A stretch of DNA of 64,000 nucleotides from an uncultured Collinsella sp. (GCA_902493855.1 CABUQV010000007.1:26037-90036); one strand, 5' to 3'; shown: positions 1-9,148, counted from the first letter of the stretch. Notes: generated by a model not told the origin, from the sequence alone. Translations and numbers: made by a program.

Positions 1-450
1 CATTTCCTCGGTGCTGTGCACCACAGAAGTGCCGATCAGAGACGACTGCTCAACACCCGCGGGTTCCAGGGCAAAAGTAGCCACGTTGGTCTCGAAAAAG
101 GCCTCAATCCCTGCCGCGGCCATACGGCGCGCAAGCTCCTCGATAACGTCCTCGTCAAAGCAGTCCTCATGCACCACGCGGCCCTCGACCTCGAGCGTCG
201 CTCCCGCCATGGCAACGACACCCGCCGGGTTCAGCGCGCGCAGGCCATCGGCAATCAGCCACAAGGGACGACCCGTGCAGATAAATGCCTGGTGTCCCGC
301 GTCGCGCAGACGATGAAACGCCTCGACGACCGCCTGCGAGGGGTGAACCGCCGAAAAGTCCTTGTCGGTCATGTTGTCGGGATCGAACGACGTCAGCGTG
401 CCGTCCACGTCAAAAAAGAGCACGGCGGAATCGGGGCACGCATCAATCAT
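1..450 (-). CDS. HAD-superfamily hydrolase (5' part only; runs off the left edge)
   Basis: The first 150 codons are present and the C-terminus lies outside the window. The N-terminus carries the HAD nucleophile motif FFDVDGTLTSFD, with the catalytic Asp at about residue 14, followed by CTGRPLWLIADGL, typical of Cof/SPP-type sugar or nucleotide phosphatases (motif I plus the T-G-R of motif II). The ATG follows a GAAAGGA ribosome-binding site. It is divergent from rlmKL. The substrate cannot be told from sequence. Cof-like phosphatase is the best family-level guess. Confidence 0.85.
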   Translation of the reverse strand, partial: MIDACPDSAVLFFDVDGTLTSFDPDNMTDKDFSAVHPSQAVVEAFHRLRDAGHQAFICTGRPLWLIADGLRALNPAGVVAMAGATLEVEGRVVHEDCFDEDVIEELARRMAAAGIEAFFETNVATFALEPAGVEQSSLIGTSVVHSTEEM

Positions 451-525
451 ATGGGTTCCTTTCGGGGGCGAGAGTAAACGAAGCATCCATCATATAATGG
501 AGCGACGCAACCAGAGAGGTCACCC

Positions 526-3084
526 ATGGAATTTTACGCAAGCTGCCCCGAGGGCTTTGAGTCCGCACTCGCCGATGAGCTTAAACGCCTCGGGCTTTCG
601 CATGTTCGCCGGCTGAAGGGCCGCGCTACATTTGAGGGCGAGCTCGAAGAAGGCTACCGCGCCTGTCTGTGGTCGCGCCTGGCGAGCCGTGTGTTCGTGG
701 TACTCGGGCGCTTTGAGGCGCAGGATGCCGATGAACTGTACGACAGCGTTTACGACATCGCCTGGGAGACCATCATCCGCCCCGGCGCCACCATCGCCAT
801 CACCGCCCGCGGCGTGACCGAGCAGCTGCGCAACACGCGCTTCTCGGCCCTGCGCGCCAAGGACGCGCTGTGCGACCGTCTGGCCGAGACCACGGGCCGT
901 CGCGCCGATGTCGACGCTGCCGATCCCGACGTTCACCTGTTGCTTTCGCTGCGCCAGCGCCGCGCGAGCATCAGCCTGGACCTTTCGGGCGACCCGCTGT
1001 TCAAGCGCCTGCCGCCCGCGGCGACCCGTGCCGGCGAGGGTGCGCACGTGTTGCGCCCCGACTACGCCGCCCTGGTGCTGGCGCAGGTCGGCTGGACCGC
1101 ACTGTGCGAGCGCGAGCTGACGGCCGATGATTACGAGAACGAAGCCCTGCCCACGCTGATCGATGCCTCGTGCGCCGGCGGCGGCCTGTTGCTGGAAGCC
1201 GTGAACATTCTGACCGACCGCGCCCCGGGCGCCACACGCGAGCGCTGGGGCTTTGAGGGCTGGCAGCTGCACGACGCCGCCCTGTGGGAGCAGCTGCTTG
1301 CCGAGGCGCGCGAGCGCGAAGCGGCAGCGCGCGAGCGCCAGGCGCGCATCGTGGCTGTAGACATCGACCCCGCCGCCCGCAAGACCGCCGAGCGCATGGT
1401 CAAGTGCGCCGGCTATAAGCGTTTTGTCGACTTTTGCGCTGCCAAGCCAGCCACCATGCTGGACCATGCGGGCGCCGTCGCCGGTGCCGCCGTGGTCGCG
1501 GATACGACCGAGACCCCGCTTTCGCTCATGCACGACGCCATGACGTTGGTAGGCGAGCTGCGCCGCGCGCCCGAGCTTGCCGCAGCGCCGGTCGCCGCGC
1601 TCACCCGCGACGGATTGCTGGCCCGCGCGCTCCATGCCGAGCCCGCGCGCTCCATCGCCGTCATGCCCAATAACGAGGAGGCGGCTATTGAGGTTTGGCC
1701 TTCGCTCGACCACGCCGCCGCAGCGTTTGAGGCTGCGACCAGTGCAGATGCCGAGGAGCAGACCGCAGATGCCCAAGGCGAAGCCGCTGCTTCCGCCATG
1801 CCCGAGCCTGCCGCCATGCTCGACCTGGGCGACGGCAAGCCGCTGCCCGTGCTCATTCCCGAGTCTGAGCAGTTCGCCAACCGCCTGCGCAAGAATGCCC
1901 GCCTGCGCCGCAAGTGGGCCAAGCGCGAGGGCGTGAGCTGCTACCGCGTCTACGATGCCGACCTGCCCGACTACTCCGCCGCCATCGACCTGTACGAGGG
2001 CTGCCCGCAGACGCCGGGCCGCTGGCTCGTCATCGCCGAATACGCCGCACCCAAGACCATCGACCCCGCGCTTGCCCAGGCCCGCATGCTCGACATCTTG
2101 GCCATCGCGCCGCGTATTCTTGATGTTCCGGCCGAGCACGTGCACGCCAAGGCCCGCATGCGTTCGCGCGGCGGCTCGCAGTACGGCAAACAGGGCGCCG
2201 GCAAGGGTGGCTCGGGCGAGCGCGCCAACATCGCGCGCCGTCGTCTGCCGCTCATCGAAGAGGGCGGCCTTACCTTTGCCGTCAACTTTGACGACTATTT
2301 GGATGTGGGTATCTTCTTGGATCACCGCGTCACCCGCAACCTGGTGCGCGAGCACGCCAAACAGGCACGCCGCTTCCTCAATCTGTTCGCCTATACCGGC
2401 ACCGCCACCTGCTATGCGGCAGACGGCGGCGTCGAGGAGACCGTGACGGTCGACCTCTCGAACACCTACCTAGACTGGGCCGAGCGCAACATGCGCCAGA
2501 ACGGCTTTGTGGGGCCGCAGCATCACTTTGTGCGCGACGACGTGCTCGCCTGGATTCGCGACCAGCGCCAGACGCGCAACCGCTGGGACCTAATCTTTGT
2601 CGACCCGCCCACGTTTTCGAACTCGTCCAAGATGGGCCGCCGCACCTGGGATGTCCAGCGCGACCATGTTGAGCTTTTGGCCGGCGTTTCACGCCTGCTT
2701 GCACAGGGCGGCCATGCCATCTTTAGCTGCAACCTGCGCGGTTTCCGCCCCGAAACGCGCAAGCTCGCGCGCGCGGGCGTCGTGCTGGAGGACATTACGG
2801 CGCAGACCATCCCCGAGGATTTCGCACGCAACCAGAAGGTGCACCACTGCTATATCGTGCGCCGCCTGCCCATCGAGGACGCCATGGCCGAAGTCGGCTT
2901 TAGCGCCGAGGAGATTGCCGAGCGCGTCGAGGAGCTGCGCAATCCCGAAGCCCGCAAGCCTCGCGCGGCAGCGCCCGCGCACGTGCAGGCAGGCGACCGG
3001 GGGCCGCGCGGCAACGGCAAACCCTCCCCCGCCGGTAAACCAAAAAAGAAGAAGTTCTACGCCAGCAAACCCAGAGGCAAATAA
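526..3084 (+). CDS. rlmL: Fused 23S rRNA methyltransferase RlmKL with a degenerate RlmL half
   Basis: An 852-aa homolog of the bifunctional enzyme that in E. coli makes m2G2445 (N-terminal RlmL) and m7G2069 (C-terminal RlmK) in 23S rRNA. A THUMP-like N-terminus, the signature NRLRKNARLRRKWAKREGV, and RlmK motifs NLFAYTGTATCYAA and VDPPTFSNSSKM (about 692-703) are intact. In the RlmL half, motif I reads DASCAGGGLLLEA (from residue 213) instead of DPxCGSGTLLIEA. The expected NPPY catalytic tetrapeptide is absent, its place near 323-333 reading VVADTTETPLS. The protein is also ~150 aa longer than E. coli RlmL, with an Ala-rich linker at about 340-440. The RlmK activity is probably real; N2-methylation by the N-terminal half is doubtful. 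Confidence 0.93.
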   Translation: MEFYASCPEGFESALADELKRLGLSHVRRLKGRATFEGELEEGYRACLWSRLASRVFVVLGRFEAQDADELYDSVYDIAWETIIRPGATIAITARGVTEQLRNTRFSALRAKDALCDRLAETTGRRADVDAADPDVHLLLSLRQRRASISLDLSGDPLFKRLPPAATRAGEGAHVLRPDYAALVLAQVGWTALCERELTADDYENEALPTLIDASCAGGGLLLEAVNILTDRAPGATRERWGFEGWQLHDAALWEQLLAEAREREAAARERQARIVAVDIDPAARKTAERMVKCAGYKRFVDFCAAKPATMLDHAGAVAGAAVVADTTETPLSLMHDAMTLVGELRRAPELAAAPVAALTRDGLLARALHAEPARSIAVMPNNEEAAIEVWPSLDHAAAAFEAATSADAEEQTADAQGEAAASAMPEPAAMLDLGDGKPLPVLIPESEQFANRLRKNARLRRKWAKREGVSCYRVYDADLPDYSAAIDLYEGCPQTPGRWLVIAEYAAPKTIDPALAQARMLDILAIAPRILDVPAEHVHAKARMRSRGGSQYGKQGAGKGGSGERANIARRRLPLIEEGGLTFAVNFDDYLDVGIFLDHRVTRNLVREHAKQARRFLNLFAYTGTATCYAADGGVEETVTVDLSNTYLDWAERNMRQNGFVGPQHHFVRDDVLAWIRDQRQTRNRWDLIFVDPPTFSNSSKMGRRTWDVQRDHVELLAGVSRLLAQGGHAIFSCNLRGFRPETRKLARAGVVLEDITAQTIPEDFARNQKVHHCYIVRRLPIEDAMAEVGFSAEEIAERVEELRNPEARKPRAAAPAHVQAGDRGPRGNGKPSPAGKPKKKKFYASKPRGK

Positions 3085-3088
3085 ACAA

Positions 3089-3155
3089 AGTTGCGGTGGA
3101 ATACGGACTGCTTTGCCTGGAATTAGGCAAATTTAGACCGTATTTCACCGCAACT
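3089..3155. repeat. Intergenic hairpin, GTTGCGGTG family, copy 1
   Basis: 18-bp arms starting AGTTGCGGTGGAATACGG pair with CCGTATTTCACCGCAACT (one G-T position). An inner TTTGCC/GGCAAA stem is nested inside. It begins 4 nt after the rlmKL stop and separates rlmKL from the convergent kdpE-like gene, so it may act as a bidirectional 3'-end hairpin. The same outer sequence recurs at 17335-17398, and one arm alone at about 39494-39508. Confidence 0.8.
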
Positions 3156-3179
3156 CATATTGGGATGGCGGACGCCGTC

Positions 3180-3893
3180 CTACCCTTGGGTGACCAATCG
3201 GTAACCGATGCCTACGTGGGTTTGAATATAGCGCGGATGCGCGGGGTCGGACTCAATCTTCTTACGCAACGTGCCCATAAAGACACGCAGGCTCGCCAGG
3301 TCGCTCTTAGTTGCCGTGCCCCAAATCTCGTGCAAAATAAACTGGTGTGTCAGCACCTTGTCGGCGTTATGCGCCAGCAGGCACAGGAGCTTATACTCGA
3401 TCGGCGTCAGATGCAGTTCCTCGCCATCCATCGTGGCGATGCCGGCATCAAAATCGATATGCAGCTCACCGGTATCGAACGAGCCCTCGGAGGCAACACC
3501 GCCCGTTTGCGCATACGAAAGGCGCCTGAGCGTCGTGCGAATGCGCGCGAGCAGCTCCTCGACCGAAAACGGCTTGGTCAGGTAGTCGTCGGCGCCGGCA
3601 TCGAGCGCGCGAATCTTGTCCGCGTCCTCGCTGCGCGCCGAGACCACGATGATCGGCATGCCCGACCATGCGCGCACCGACTCCACTACCTTGACGCCGT
3701 CCATATCGGGCAGGCCCAAATCGAGCAGCACAATGCTCGGCGCTTGCGATGAGGCGGCGGCGATAGCGGCATGGGCGGTCTCCACGGCCATATGACGCAA
3801 GCCGTGCGCCTCGAGCGCGGCAACGATAAGATTGCGAACGGCGGGGTCGTCTTCAACGACCAAGATGAGCGGTTTTACGGCAGAGTTCGGCAC
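3180..3893 (-). CDS. kdpE: KdpE-like OmpR-family response regulator
   Basis: A 237-aa two-component regulator. Receiver domain with acidic pocket EDD (14-16), phosphoacceptor Asp in LLDLGLPDMDG (about 58) and the Lys of YLTKPFS. The C-terminal winged helix holds LTPIEYKLLCLLAHNADKV and RVFMGTLRKKIE. GTG is chosen as start because AGGAG lies 7 nt upstream, within the end of the kinase gene; a longer frame has no such site. It follows the KdpD-like kinase immediately, so the two form a pair. The name rests on resemblance to KdpE and on the DUF4118-type kinase partner; no kdpFABC genes are seen, and the target may be the upstream kup gene. Confidence 0.88.
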   Translation of the reverse strand: MPNSAVKPLILVVEDDPAVRNLIVAALEAHGLRHMAVETAHAAIAAASSQAPSIVLLDLGLPDMDGVKVVESVRAWSGMPIIVVSARSEDADKIRALDAGADDYLTKPFSVEELLARIRTTLRRLSYAQTGGVASEGSFDTGELHIDFDAGIATMDGEELHLTPIEYKLLCLLAHNADKVLTHQFILHEIWGTATKSDLASLRVFMGTLRKKIESDPAHPRYIQTHVGIGYRLVTQG

Positions 3894-3897
3894 GACG

Positions 3898-5523
3898 CTA
3901 CTCCTTATCAAACGAAACATCGGCGACGGGAAGCTCAATCGTAAAGACCGAGCCGTGCGGGTCCGCCGCGGCAACCTCTATGCTACCGCCATGCGCCAGC
4001 GCAATGGACCGGCAGAGCGAAAGCCCCAGGCCCACACTACGGTGGCTGTCGGCCAGGCCATGGTTGGCGGTATAGAACGACTCAAAGATGCGCTCGCGAT
4101 CCTCGGGTGCGATGCCCGGACCATCATCGGCCACCGAGCACGCCACGCGTCCATCGTCGACGCTAATCGAAATCACGATATGCGAGCCTGCGGGTGTATA
4201 GGTGATAGCGTTATTCACCAGATTGACCACCAGCTGCACCATCAGGCGCGCATCGACGTTGACGAGCGCCGGCTCATCGCACGCCACCACCTTAAGGTCG
4301 TGCTCGCGCACGGCAGGGTTCACGTGGCGCAGCGCCTCCTCGACGATATCGTCCATGAGCTCGAGTGTGGTCGACAGGCGCATACCGCCACCCTCGAGCT
4401 TGGTGATGGCGAGCAGGTTCTCGACGGTGGCGTTGAGCCATTGCGCATCCGAGCGAATGGACAGGAGCAGGCCGCGGCGCGTCTGGGCATCGAGCACGGC
4501 GGTGCCGGTCGAGCCCTGGTCGAGCAGGACATCAGCATTGCCCGAAATACTGGTGAGCGGCGTACGCAGATCGTGCGAGATGGAGCGCAGCAGGTTGGCG
4601 CGCAGCTGTTCGTTTTTGGCAAGCACCGCCGCCTCCTCGCGGGCCTCCATGGCGCGGGCGCGATCGAGTGCCAGCTCGCCTTCGCTCACGATGGCATCGG
4701 CAAGTGTTCGCTCCTCGTGCGTCAGCACGTCGGGCTCGGCAACGATAGACAGCACGCCCACCACCGAGGCGGGGTCGCCCGAGCGCGCGAAGCCGTCGCC
4801 TGTGCGAACCGTCAGGTAGATGCCATAAAACGCCGAGCCGCCAAACGTGGCGTCGAGCGGCGTTCCCACATAGGCGGACGCCGAGAGCCGCGGCGGCATC
4901 TGCGGCGCCAGTTCGTGCACCGGTGCGGCATCGCCCACGGCCGTGTATGTCGCACGCGGCAGCAGGTCATCGCCCTCGGCATCGGCGCTGTACCACACGA
5001 CCGGACAGCCCGAAAGACGCGCCAGCTGCGTTGCCATGGCGTGAACGATCTGCTGCTCGTCGGCGCACCGCTGCAGCATGCGGTTGGTCTCGAGCACCAT
5101 ATGCGTGCGGCGGTCGCTGGCGGCAGCCTGTGCCAAGGCGCGCCGCAGGGCCAACGCAATCGAGCTCGACACAAGCGAGACCACGAACATGATGAAGAAC
5201 ATGCCGGGATAGCCGCGGTCGATAAGCGACAGCGAGTAGCGCGGGTCGACAAACAAGAAGTTGTAGAGCGCCACGGCGGCAGCCGAGCTCAGCAAGCAAT
5301 ACAGGCGACTCCAGGTAAAGAATGCGCACAGCTGAACGGCGAACACATAGACGATCATGATGCTCGGCGCGAGACCCGGATGGTCGAGCAGCGCGCCCAC
5401 AATCGTCGCCGCGACCAGCAGCCCCACCGATACGCAGGCGTCATACAGAGGAGTGCGGCGCGTCAGCGTTGTGCGCCGCCACCAAAAGCTATCGGCAATA
5501 TCGCCGTCCGTACGGACGTCCAT
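3898..5523 (-). CDS. KdpD-like sensor histidine kinase lacking the N-terminal Kdp/Usp domains
   Basis: 541 aa, against about 890 for full KdpD. It opens with a DUF4118-type membrane block of about four helices (roughly 25-125), including NFLFVDPRYSLSL. A GAF-like segment follows, then HisKA with SHDLRTPLTSISG, then an HATPase with NLVNNAITYTP, DDGPGIAPEDRERIFE and GLGLSLC. The cytoplasmic KdpD sensor region with its Walker-like motif is missing, so signal input must differ from E. coli KdpD. It is transcribed with the KdpE-like gene and lies downstream of kup and a 64-aa membrane protein, implying K+ or osmotic sensing. Confidence 0.9.
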   Translation of the reverse strand: MDVRTDGDIADSFWWRRTTLTRRTPLYDACVSVGLLVAATIVGALLDHPGLAPSIMIVYVFAVQLCAFFTWSRLYCLLSSAAAVALYNFLFVDPRYSLSLIDRGYPGMFFIMFVVSLVSSSIALALRRALAQAAASDRRTHMVLETNRMLQRCADEQQIVHAMATQLARLSGCPVVWYSADAEGDDLLPRATYTAVGDAAPVHELAPQMPPRLSASAYVGTPLDATFGGSAFYGIYLTVRTGDGFARSGDPASVVGVLSIVAEPDVLTHEERTLADAIVSEGELALDRARAMEAREEAAVLAKNEQLRANLLRSISHDLRTPLTSISGNADVLLDQGSTGTAVLDAQTRRGLLLSIRSDAQWLNATVENLLAITKLEGGGMRLSTTLELMDDIVEEALRHVNPAVREHDLKVVACDEPALVNVDARLMVQLVVNLVNNAITYTPAGSHIVISISVDDGRVACSVADDGPGIAPEDRERIFESFYTANHGLADSHRSVGLGLSLCRSIALAHGGSIEVAAADPHGSVFTIELPVADVSFDKE

Positions 5524-5551
5524 CAGTGCCCCGCCCCTCTCTCAAAAACAA

Positions 5552-5589
5552 AAACCACCACAAAGGGACAGGCACCTTTGTGGTGGTTT
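5552..5589. repeat. GGGACAG-core hairpin, copy 1 (ACCACCACAAAGG arms)
   Basis: Perfect 15-bp arms (AAACCACCACAAAGG / CCTTTGTGGTGGTTT) enclose GACAGGCA. A third arm-like piece, TTGTGGTGGTT, follows at once. It lies between the 64-aa membrane protein gene and the KdpD-like gene. Copies with the same arms occur at 35968-36004. Confidence 0.85.
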
Positions 5590-5634
5590 CCCTTGTGGTG
5601 GTTCCAAGTGTATAGCCTTTGCAACCGGCGGTCA

Positions 5635-5829
5635 CTAGACAAACAGCACGTGCGCGAGCAGCGCGCAAACGCACGCCGCGACAAGCACCGTCACCACGAT
5701 CGAGATCACGCGGTCGGCCATATCCATGTTGGCACGATTCGTAAAGAACCGATCTTCGGCGGCATCGACGCGCGCCTCACGCACCAGCTCGGTCGCAAAA
5801 TCGCAACCGTCAAGCACCTTTGCATCCAT
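5635..5829 (-). CDS. Small single-pass membrane protein between kup and kdpD-like genes
   Basis: 64 aa. The polar N-terminus (MDAKVLDGCDFATELVREAR) is followed by one strong hydrophobic helix near the C-terminus (ISIVVTVLVAACVCALLAHV). The start has a good GGGAGG site; an in-frame ATG 10 codons upstream lacks one. It is co-directional between kup (69 nt upstream) and the KdpD-like kinase. I do not recognise a family. Its position suggests a small accessory subunit or regulator of the Kup transporter or kinase, by inference only. Confidence 0.7.
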   Translation of the reverse strand: MDAKVLDGCDFATELVREARVDAAEDRFFTNRANMDMADRVISIVVTVLVAACVCALLAHVLFV

Positions 5830-5898
5830 GGTTTCCTCCCAGGACTCAATCACTGTCATTGCAAGCCTGCCCGTTCGCAGCCAAACCTCAAGCGTCGA

Positions 5899-7926
5899 CT
5901 ACGGGCGCTCGTTGGGAGCCAGGCGCTGCATCTTGTTCACGGCCTTGAACTTGGTGAACAGCGGCACGTACTCAAAGCTCACGTTGGAGTTCTCCAGGCC
6001 GTACCAGCGTGCAGGCGTGCCGGCGGCGCGACGAATGATGTACTTGAGCGTGATGGCCGTACGCTCGCTCGGCTCCACATCGCTTTCGGGCGCCAGAAGC
6101 TTACGGATCAGGACGAACTTGAACGTACCGATGTTACCCGGATCCTTGTAGACCGAGTAGTCATGCGTCTGCGGCGGCAGCTCGCCGGTGGCAGCCAGGT
6201 CCTGAACGACCTGACGCAGATAGGCATTAACGCGCTGGTTGATCTTGTAGCCCAGGTACAGATGCACGCGGAACACGTAGTCGGTGCCGAACGTCTCGAC
6301 CGAATAGGCAAAAGTGTGCGGTTCGTCCATGGTCTCGACATTCACAAACCACCAGGCGCGAGCGCGCTTGGGATGCTTGTCCAGAATCGAGTAGACGATG
6401 TCGCGGTCGATGTAGTCGGTATGGGTGTCCTTGGTCAGGTACACGATGTTGTCGCTCAGGCGCTCGTAGCGATCGTCATCGCGCAGGCGCTTGAGCTGCG
6501 GCAGGTAGCTGCGCAGCGGCAGCAGCGTAAACTGGCGCTGCTCGACAGCCGTGCCATTGTACCAGCACACCATAATGCCCATGATGAGTGCAGCCATGAG
6601 GATGGTGAAATAGCCGCCGTGGAAGAACTTGGTGAGCGAGCTCACGAAGAAGAAGCCTTCGAGCAAAAGGAAGAAGGCCGCGAAGATCCACGGCGCGACC
6701 TTGAGCTTGCGCTCCTCGTGCAGGTAGAAGAAGAGCAGCAGCGTGGTGCACATCATGGTCAGCGTAATGGCAAGGCCGTAGGCGGCTTCCATATGCGCCG
6801 AGTTCTGGAACAGCAGCACCACGATGACGCAGCCCACGAGCATGACGTTGTTGACCATGGGGATGTAGAGCTGGCCTTTGGTCTCGGCAGGGTAGAAGAC
6901 CTGCATGTGCGGCATGAGGTCCAGACGGCTGGCCTCGGACACCAGCGAAAACGCGCCGGTAATGAGCGCCTGCGAGGCAATGATGGCCGCGACGGTGGAA
7001 AGGCCGACGGCAAACGGGCGCAGGCCCGGGGCGAGCATCTGGTAGAACGGGTTGAGGTCGGCAATGCCCATGAGCTCGGGGTTGGCAGCGTTGTTCATAA
7101 GCCAAGCGCCCTGGCCCATATAGGAAAGCAGCAGGCAGCACTTAACGAACGGCCAGGTAGCGTAGATGTTGCCGCGGCCGACGTGGCCCATGTCGGAGTA
7201 GAGCGCCTCGGCACCGGTGGTGGCGAGGAAGCAGCTGCCCAGAATCATGATGCCCGCGTGGTTGTTGGGGCTCAGCAAAAAGGCGATGCCGCGCACCGGG
7301 TTGAGGCACAGCAGCACGGCGGGGTGCTGGAAGACAAAGAACAGACCCGTGCCGCCCAGGAACAGGAACCACAGCGTCATGATGGGGCCAAAGGCGTGAC
7401 CGATCTTGGCCGTACCGATGCGCTGTACCAAGAAGAGCACGATGATGATGGCGAGCGTAATGGCGACGACGCGGCCTTGGTCATCGCCCAGCACGGCATG
7501 GACCGCCGGGATGGTGCGCAGGCCCTCGATGGCCGTGGTAACGGTAACGGCCGGCGTGAGGATGCCGTCGGCGAGCAGCGCGGCGCCACCTAGCATGGCG
7601 GGGATGATAAGCCACTTGCCACAGCGCTTGACCAGACTGTACAGGGCAAAGATACCGCCCTCGCCATGGTTATCGGCGCGCAGCGAGATGAGCACATACT
7701 TGATGGTGGTCAGCAACGTGACCGTCCACACGACAAGGGAGAGCGCGCCGAGCACGAACTCCTCCGTGACGCTTCCGATGCCGCCGTTGCCGGCAACGAG
7801 CGCCTTGGTTACATACATAGGGCTGGTGCCGATATCGCCGTACACCACGCCCAGCGTGACGAGCATCGCCGAGATGCTCACAGGAATCGCAGCGTGCGAA
7901 GCTGCCTCCTTGGCCTTTTGTTCCAT
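5899..7926 (-). CDS. kup: KUP-family potassium uptake protein
   Basis: 675 aa, the usual Kup length. About twelve membrane helices fill the first ~440 residues, starting with the KUP signature region VVYGDIGTSPMYV (VYGDIGTSPLY in most members) and including NNHGEGGIFALYSL-like sequence. A ~200-residue cytoplasmic tail follows. It imports K+ at low affinity, usually by H+ symport. ATG is chosen because GGAGG lies 9 nt upstream; an earlier in-frame ATG overlaps that site. It heads the cluster kup, small membrane protein, KdpD-like, KdpE-like. Confidence 0.96.
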   Translation of the reverse strand: MEQKAKEAASHAAIPVSISAMLVTLGVVYGDIGTSPMYVTKALVAGNGGIGSVTEEFVLGALSLVVWTVTLLTTIKYVLISLRADNHGEGGIFALYSLVKRCGKWLIIPAMLGGAALLADGILTPAVTVTTAIEGLRTIPAVHAVLGDDQGRVVAITLAIIIVLFLVQRIGTAKIGHAFGPIMTLWFLFLGGTGLFFVFQHPAVLLCLNPVRGIAFLLSPNNHAGIMILGSCFLATTGAEALYSDMGHVGRGNIYATWPFVKCCLLLSYMGQGAWLMNNAANPELMGIADLNPFYQMLAPGLRPFAVGLSTVAAIIASQALITGAFSLVSEASRLDLMPHMQVFYPAETKGQLYIPMVNNVMLVGCVIVVLLFQNSAHMEAAYGLAITLTMMCTTLLLFFYLHEERKLKVAPWIFAAFFLLLEGFFFVSSLTKFFHGGYFTILMAALIMGIMVCWYNGTAVEQRQFTLLPLRSYLPQLKRLRDDDRYERLSDNIVYLTKDTHTDYIDRDIVYSILDKHPKRARAWWFVNVETMDEPHTFAYSVETFGTDYVFRVHLYLGYKINQRVNAYLRQVVQDLAATGELPPQTHDYSVYKDPGNIGTFKFVLIRKLLAPESDVEPSERTAITLKYIIRRAAGTPARWYGLENSNVSFEYVPLFTKFKAVNKMQRLAPNERP

Positions 7927-8051
7927 AAGCCGGTTTCCTCCCAACTTTAATGTTCGAAGGAATTATAGGTAATCGGCCCATGTTTGAATGGCACTGTTTT
8001 CCCAGCTAGATAAACATTTATACGGCCTTTAAGCCACCTCGGCGATATGGA

Positions 8052-8082
8052 ATGTGACAAAGGGACTGTCTCTTTGTCGCAT
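8052..8082. repeat. GGGACAG-core hairpin, copy 2 (TGTGACAAAG arms)
   Basis: ATGTGACAAAG pairs with CTTTGTCGCAT (one G-T) around GGACTGTCT. It lies just beyond the stop of the nitroreductase gene, which reads leftward into it. The arm sequence matches the copy at 24172-24200. Confidence 0.8.
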
Positions 8083-8085
8083 CCG

Positions 8086-8934
8086 TCATTTTCCGAGCCA
8101 ATTTTTGAACCACCACTCCATGGAGCGGCTCATCTCGGCCATAAAGGGACTCGTGTGCTTGCGGGTATAGATGTCCACGACGCGCTCCCCCACCACGCGG
8201 GCATGCGGACGGAACATCGCGTCCATCTCGGCCACCTGCGCGTCCATGGTCGCGGCATCGGCGCGGCAGTAGCGCTCCTCGTGCACCAGGTTCACCACGG
8301 GATGCGCAATGGCCGGACGCTCCTTACGGGGCGTGCCGATGATGAGCATCGACAGCGGCATGGTATAGGGCGGCAAGTCCAGCAGCCCGGCAACTTCCTC
8401 GGCATTCTCGATAACATCGCCGATGTAGCAGCTCCCCAGCCCCAGGGCCTCGGCGGCGACCACGGCGTTTTGCGCGGCGATCACGGCGTCCTGGGCCGCG
8501 ATGGCAAAGTCGCCCAAACCCGGCGCGCGGCGGGGCGCCTTACCCGTGCGCTCGACAAACTCGGGCTCAAAGCAGCCCACGTGCTCAAACAGATCGATCC
8601 ACTTGGCATAATCGACCACAAATATTAGTGCCCAGGGCGCCTTGGCGATCATGGGCTGGTGGTCGCACAGGTCGGCCAGACGATCCAGCGTAGCCTGCTC
8701 GCGAATGCTCACGATGGAATACATCATCATGGCGCCTGCCGACGGCGCACGGCTCGCCGCATGCAGAATCGCCGCCCGCCGCTCGTCGGTCACCGCCACG
8801 GGACGATCGTCGTCATCACGCGCGAAGGCACGCGTGGAGGAACGGTGCTCCAACGTGTCCAGCACCGCATTGCCCGTGGTCTCGACCGGATAGCCACACG
8901 TATCCACAGCCTTGGTGCAAACCTGCTCGTTCAT
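8086..8934 (-). CDS. Nitroreductase-family flavoprotein
   Basis: 282 aa with nitroreductase-fold motifs: RSSTRAF near the N-terminus, AASRAPSAGAMMMYSI (FMN contact), and EALGLGSCYIGDVIENAEEV, the conserved G-S-C-Y-I-G of FMN-dependent NAD(P)H oxidoreductases. The length and layout resemble NfsA/FRP-type enzymes more than the 173-aa NfsB-like protein at 29183. An AGGATGAGG site precedes the ATG. The natural substrate is unknown; such enzymes reduce nitro-aromatics, quinones or flavins. Confidence 0.9.
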   Translation of the reverse strand: MNEQVCTKAVDTCGYPVETTGNAVLDTLEHRSSTRAFARDDDDRPVAVTDERRAAILHAASRAPSAGAMMMYSIVSIREQATLDRLADLCDHQPMIAKAPWALIFVVDYAKWIDLFEHVGCFEPEFVERTGKAPRRAPGLGDFAIAAQDAVIAAQNAVVAAEALGLGSCYIGDVIENAEEVAGLLDLPPYTMPLSMLIIGTPRKERPAIAHPVVNLVHEERYCRADAATMDAQVAEMDAMFRPHARVVGERVVDIYTRKHTSPFMAEMSRSMEWWFKNWLGK

Positions 8935-9148
8935 CGCCTCATCCTCGCTAATTCTTTAAGAAGCCTTTACGTTTCCGTGTAATTCCCGTCCATTATCGCG
9001 CAGGTCGCCACTACATTGAGCCACACCGCCGCACATGCGCGTTAATATGGCTGGTTGTTGTGCGCAGCCCGCAAATGCAGCGCATATTTAGGTAACAATC
9101 GGGTAAACCCCCGCTTTCGTAGGTTTTAAGTTTGTGAGGAGTCTCAGC

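Noticed and set aside
520..2355. Long minus-strand frame opposite rlmKL
   Set aside because: Composition is typical of the antisense of a GC-rich gene; the plus-strand protein has conserved motifs throughout.
3832..7593. Very long open frame (1253 codons) on the plus strand opposite kdpDE and kup
   Set aside because: It is antisense to genes with clear families, is rich in His/Arg/Gln as expected of an antisense frame in GC-rich DNA, and has no domain.
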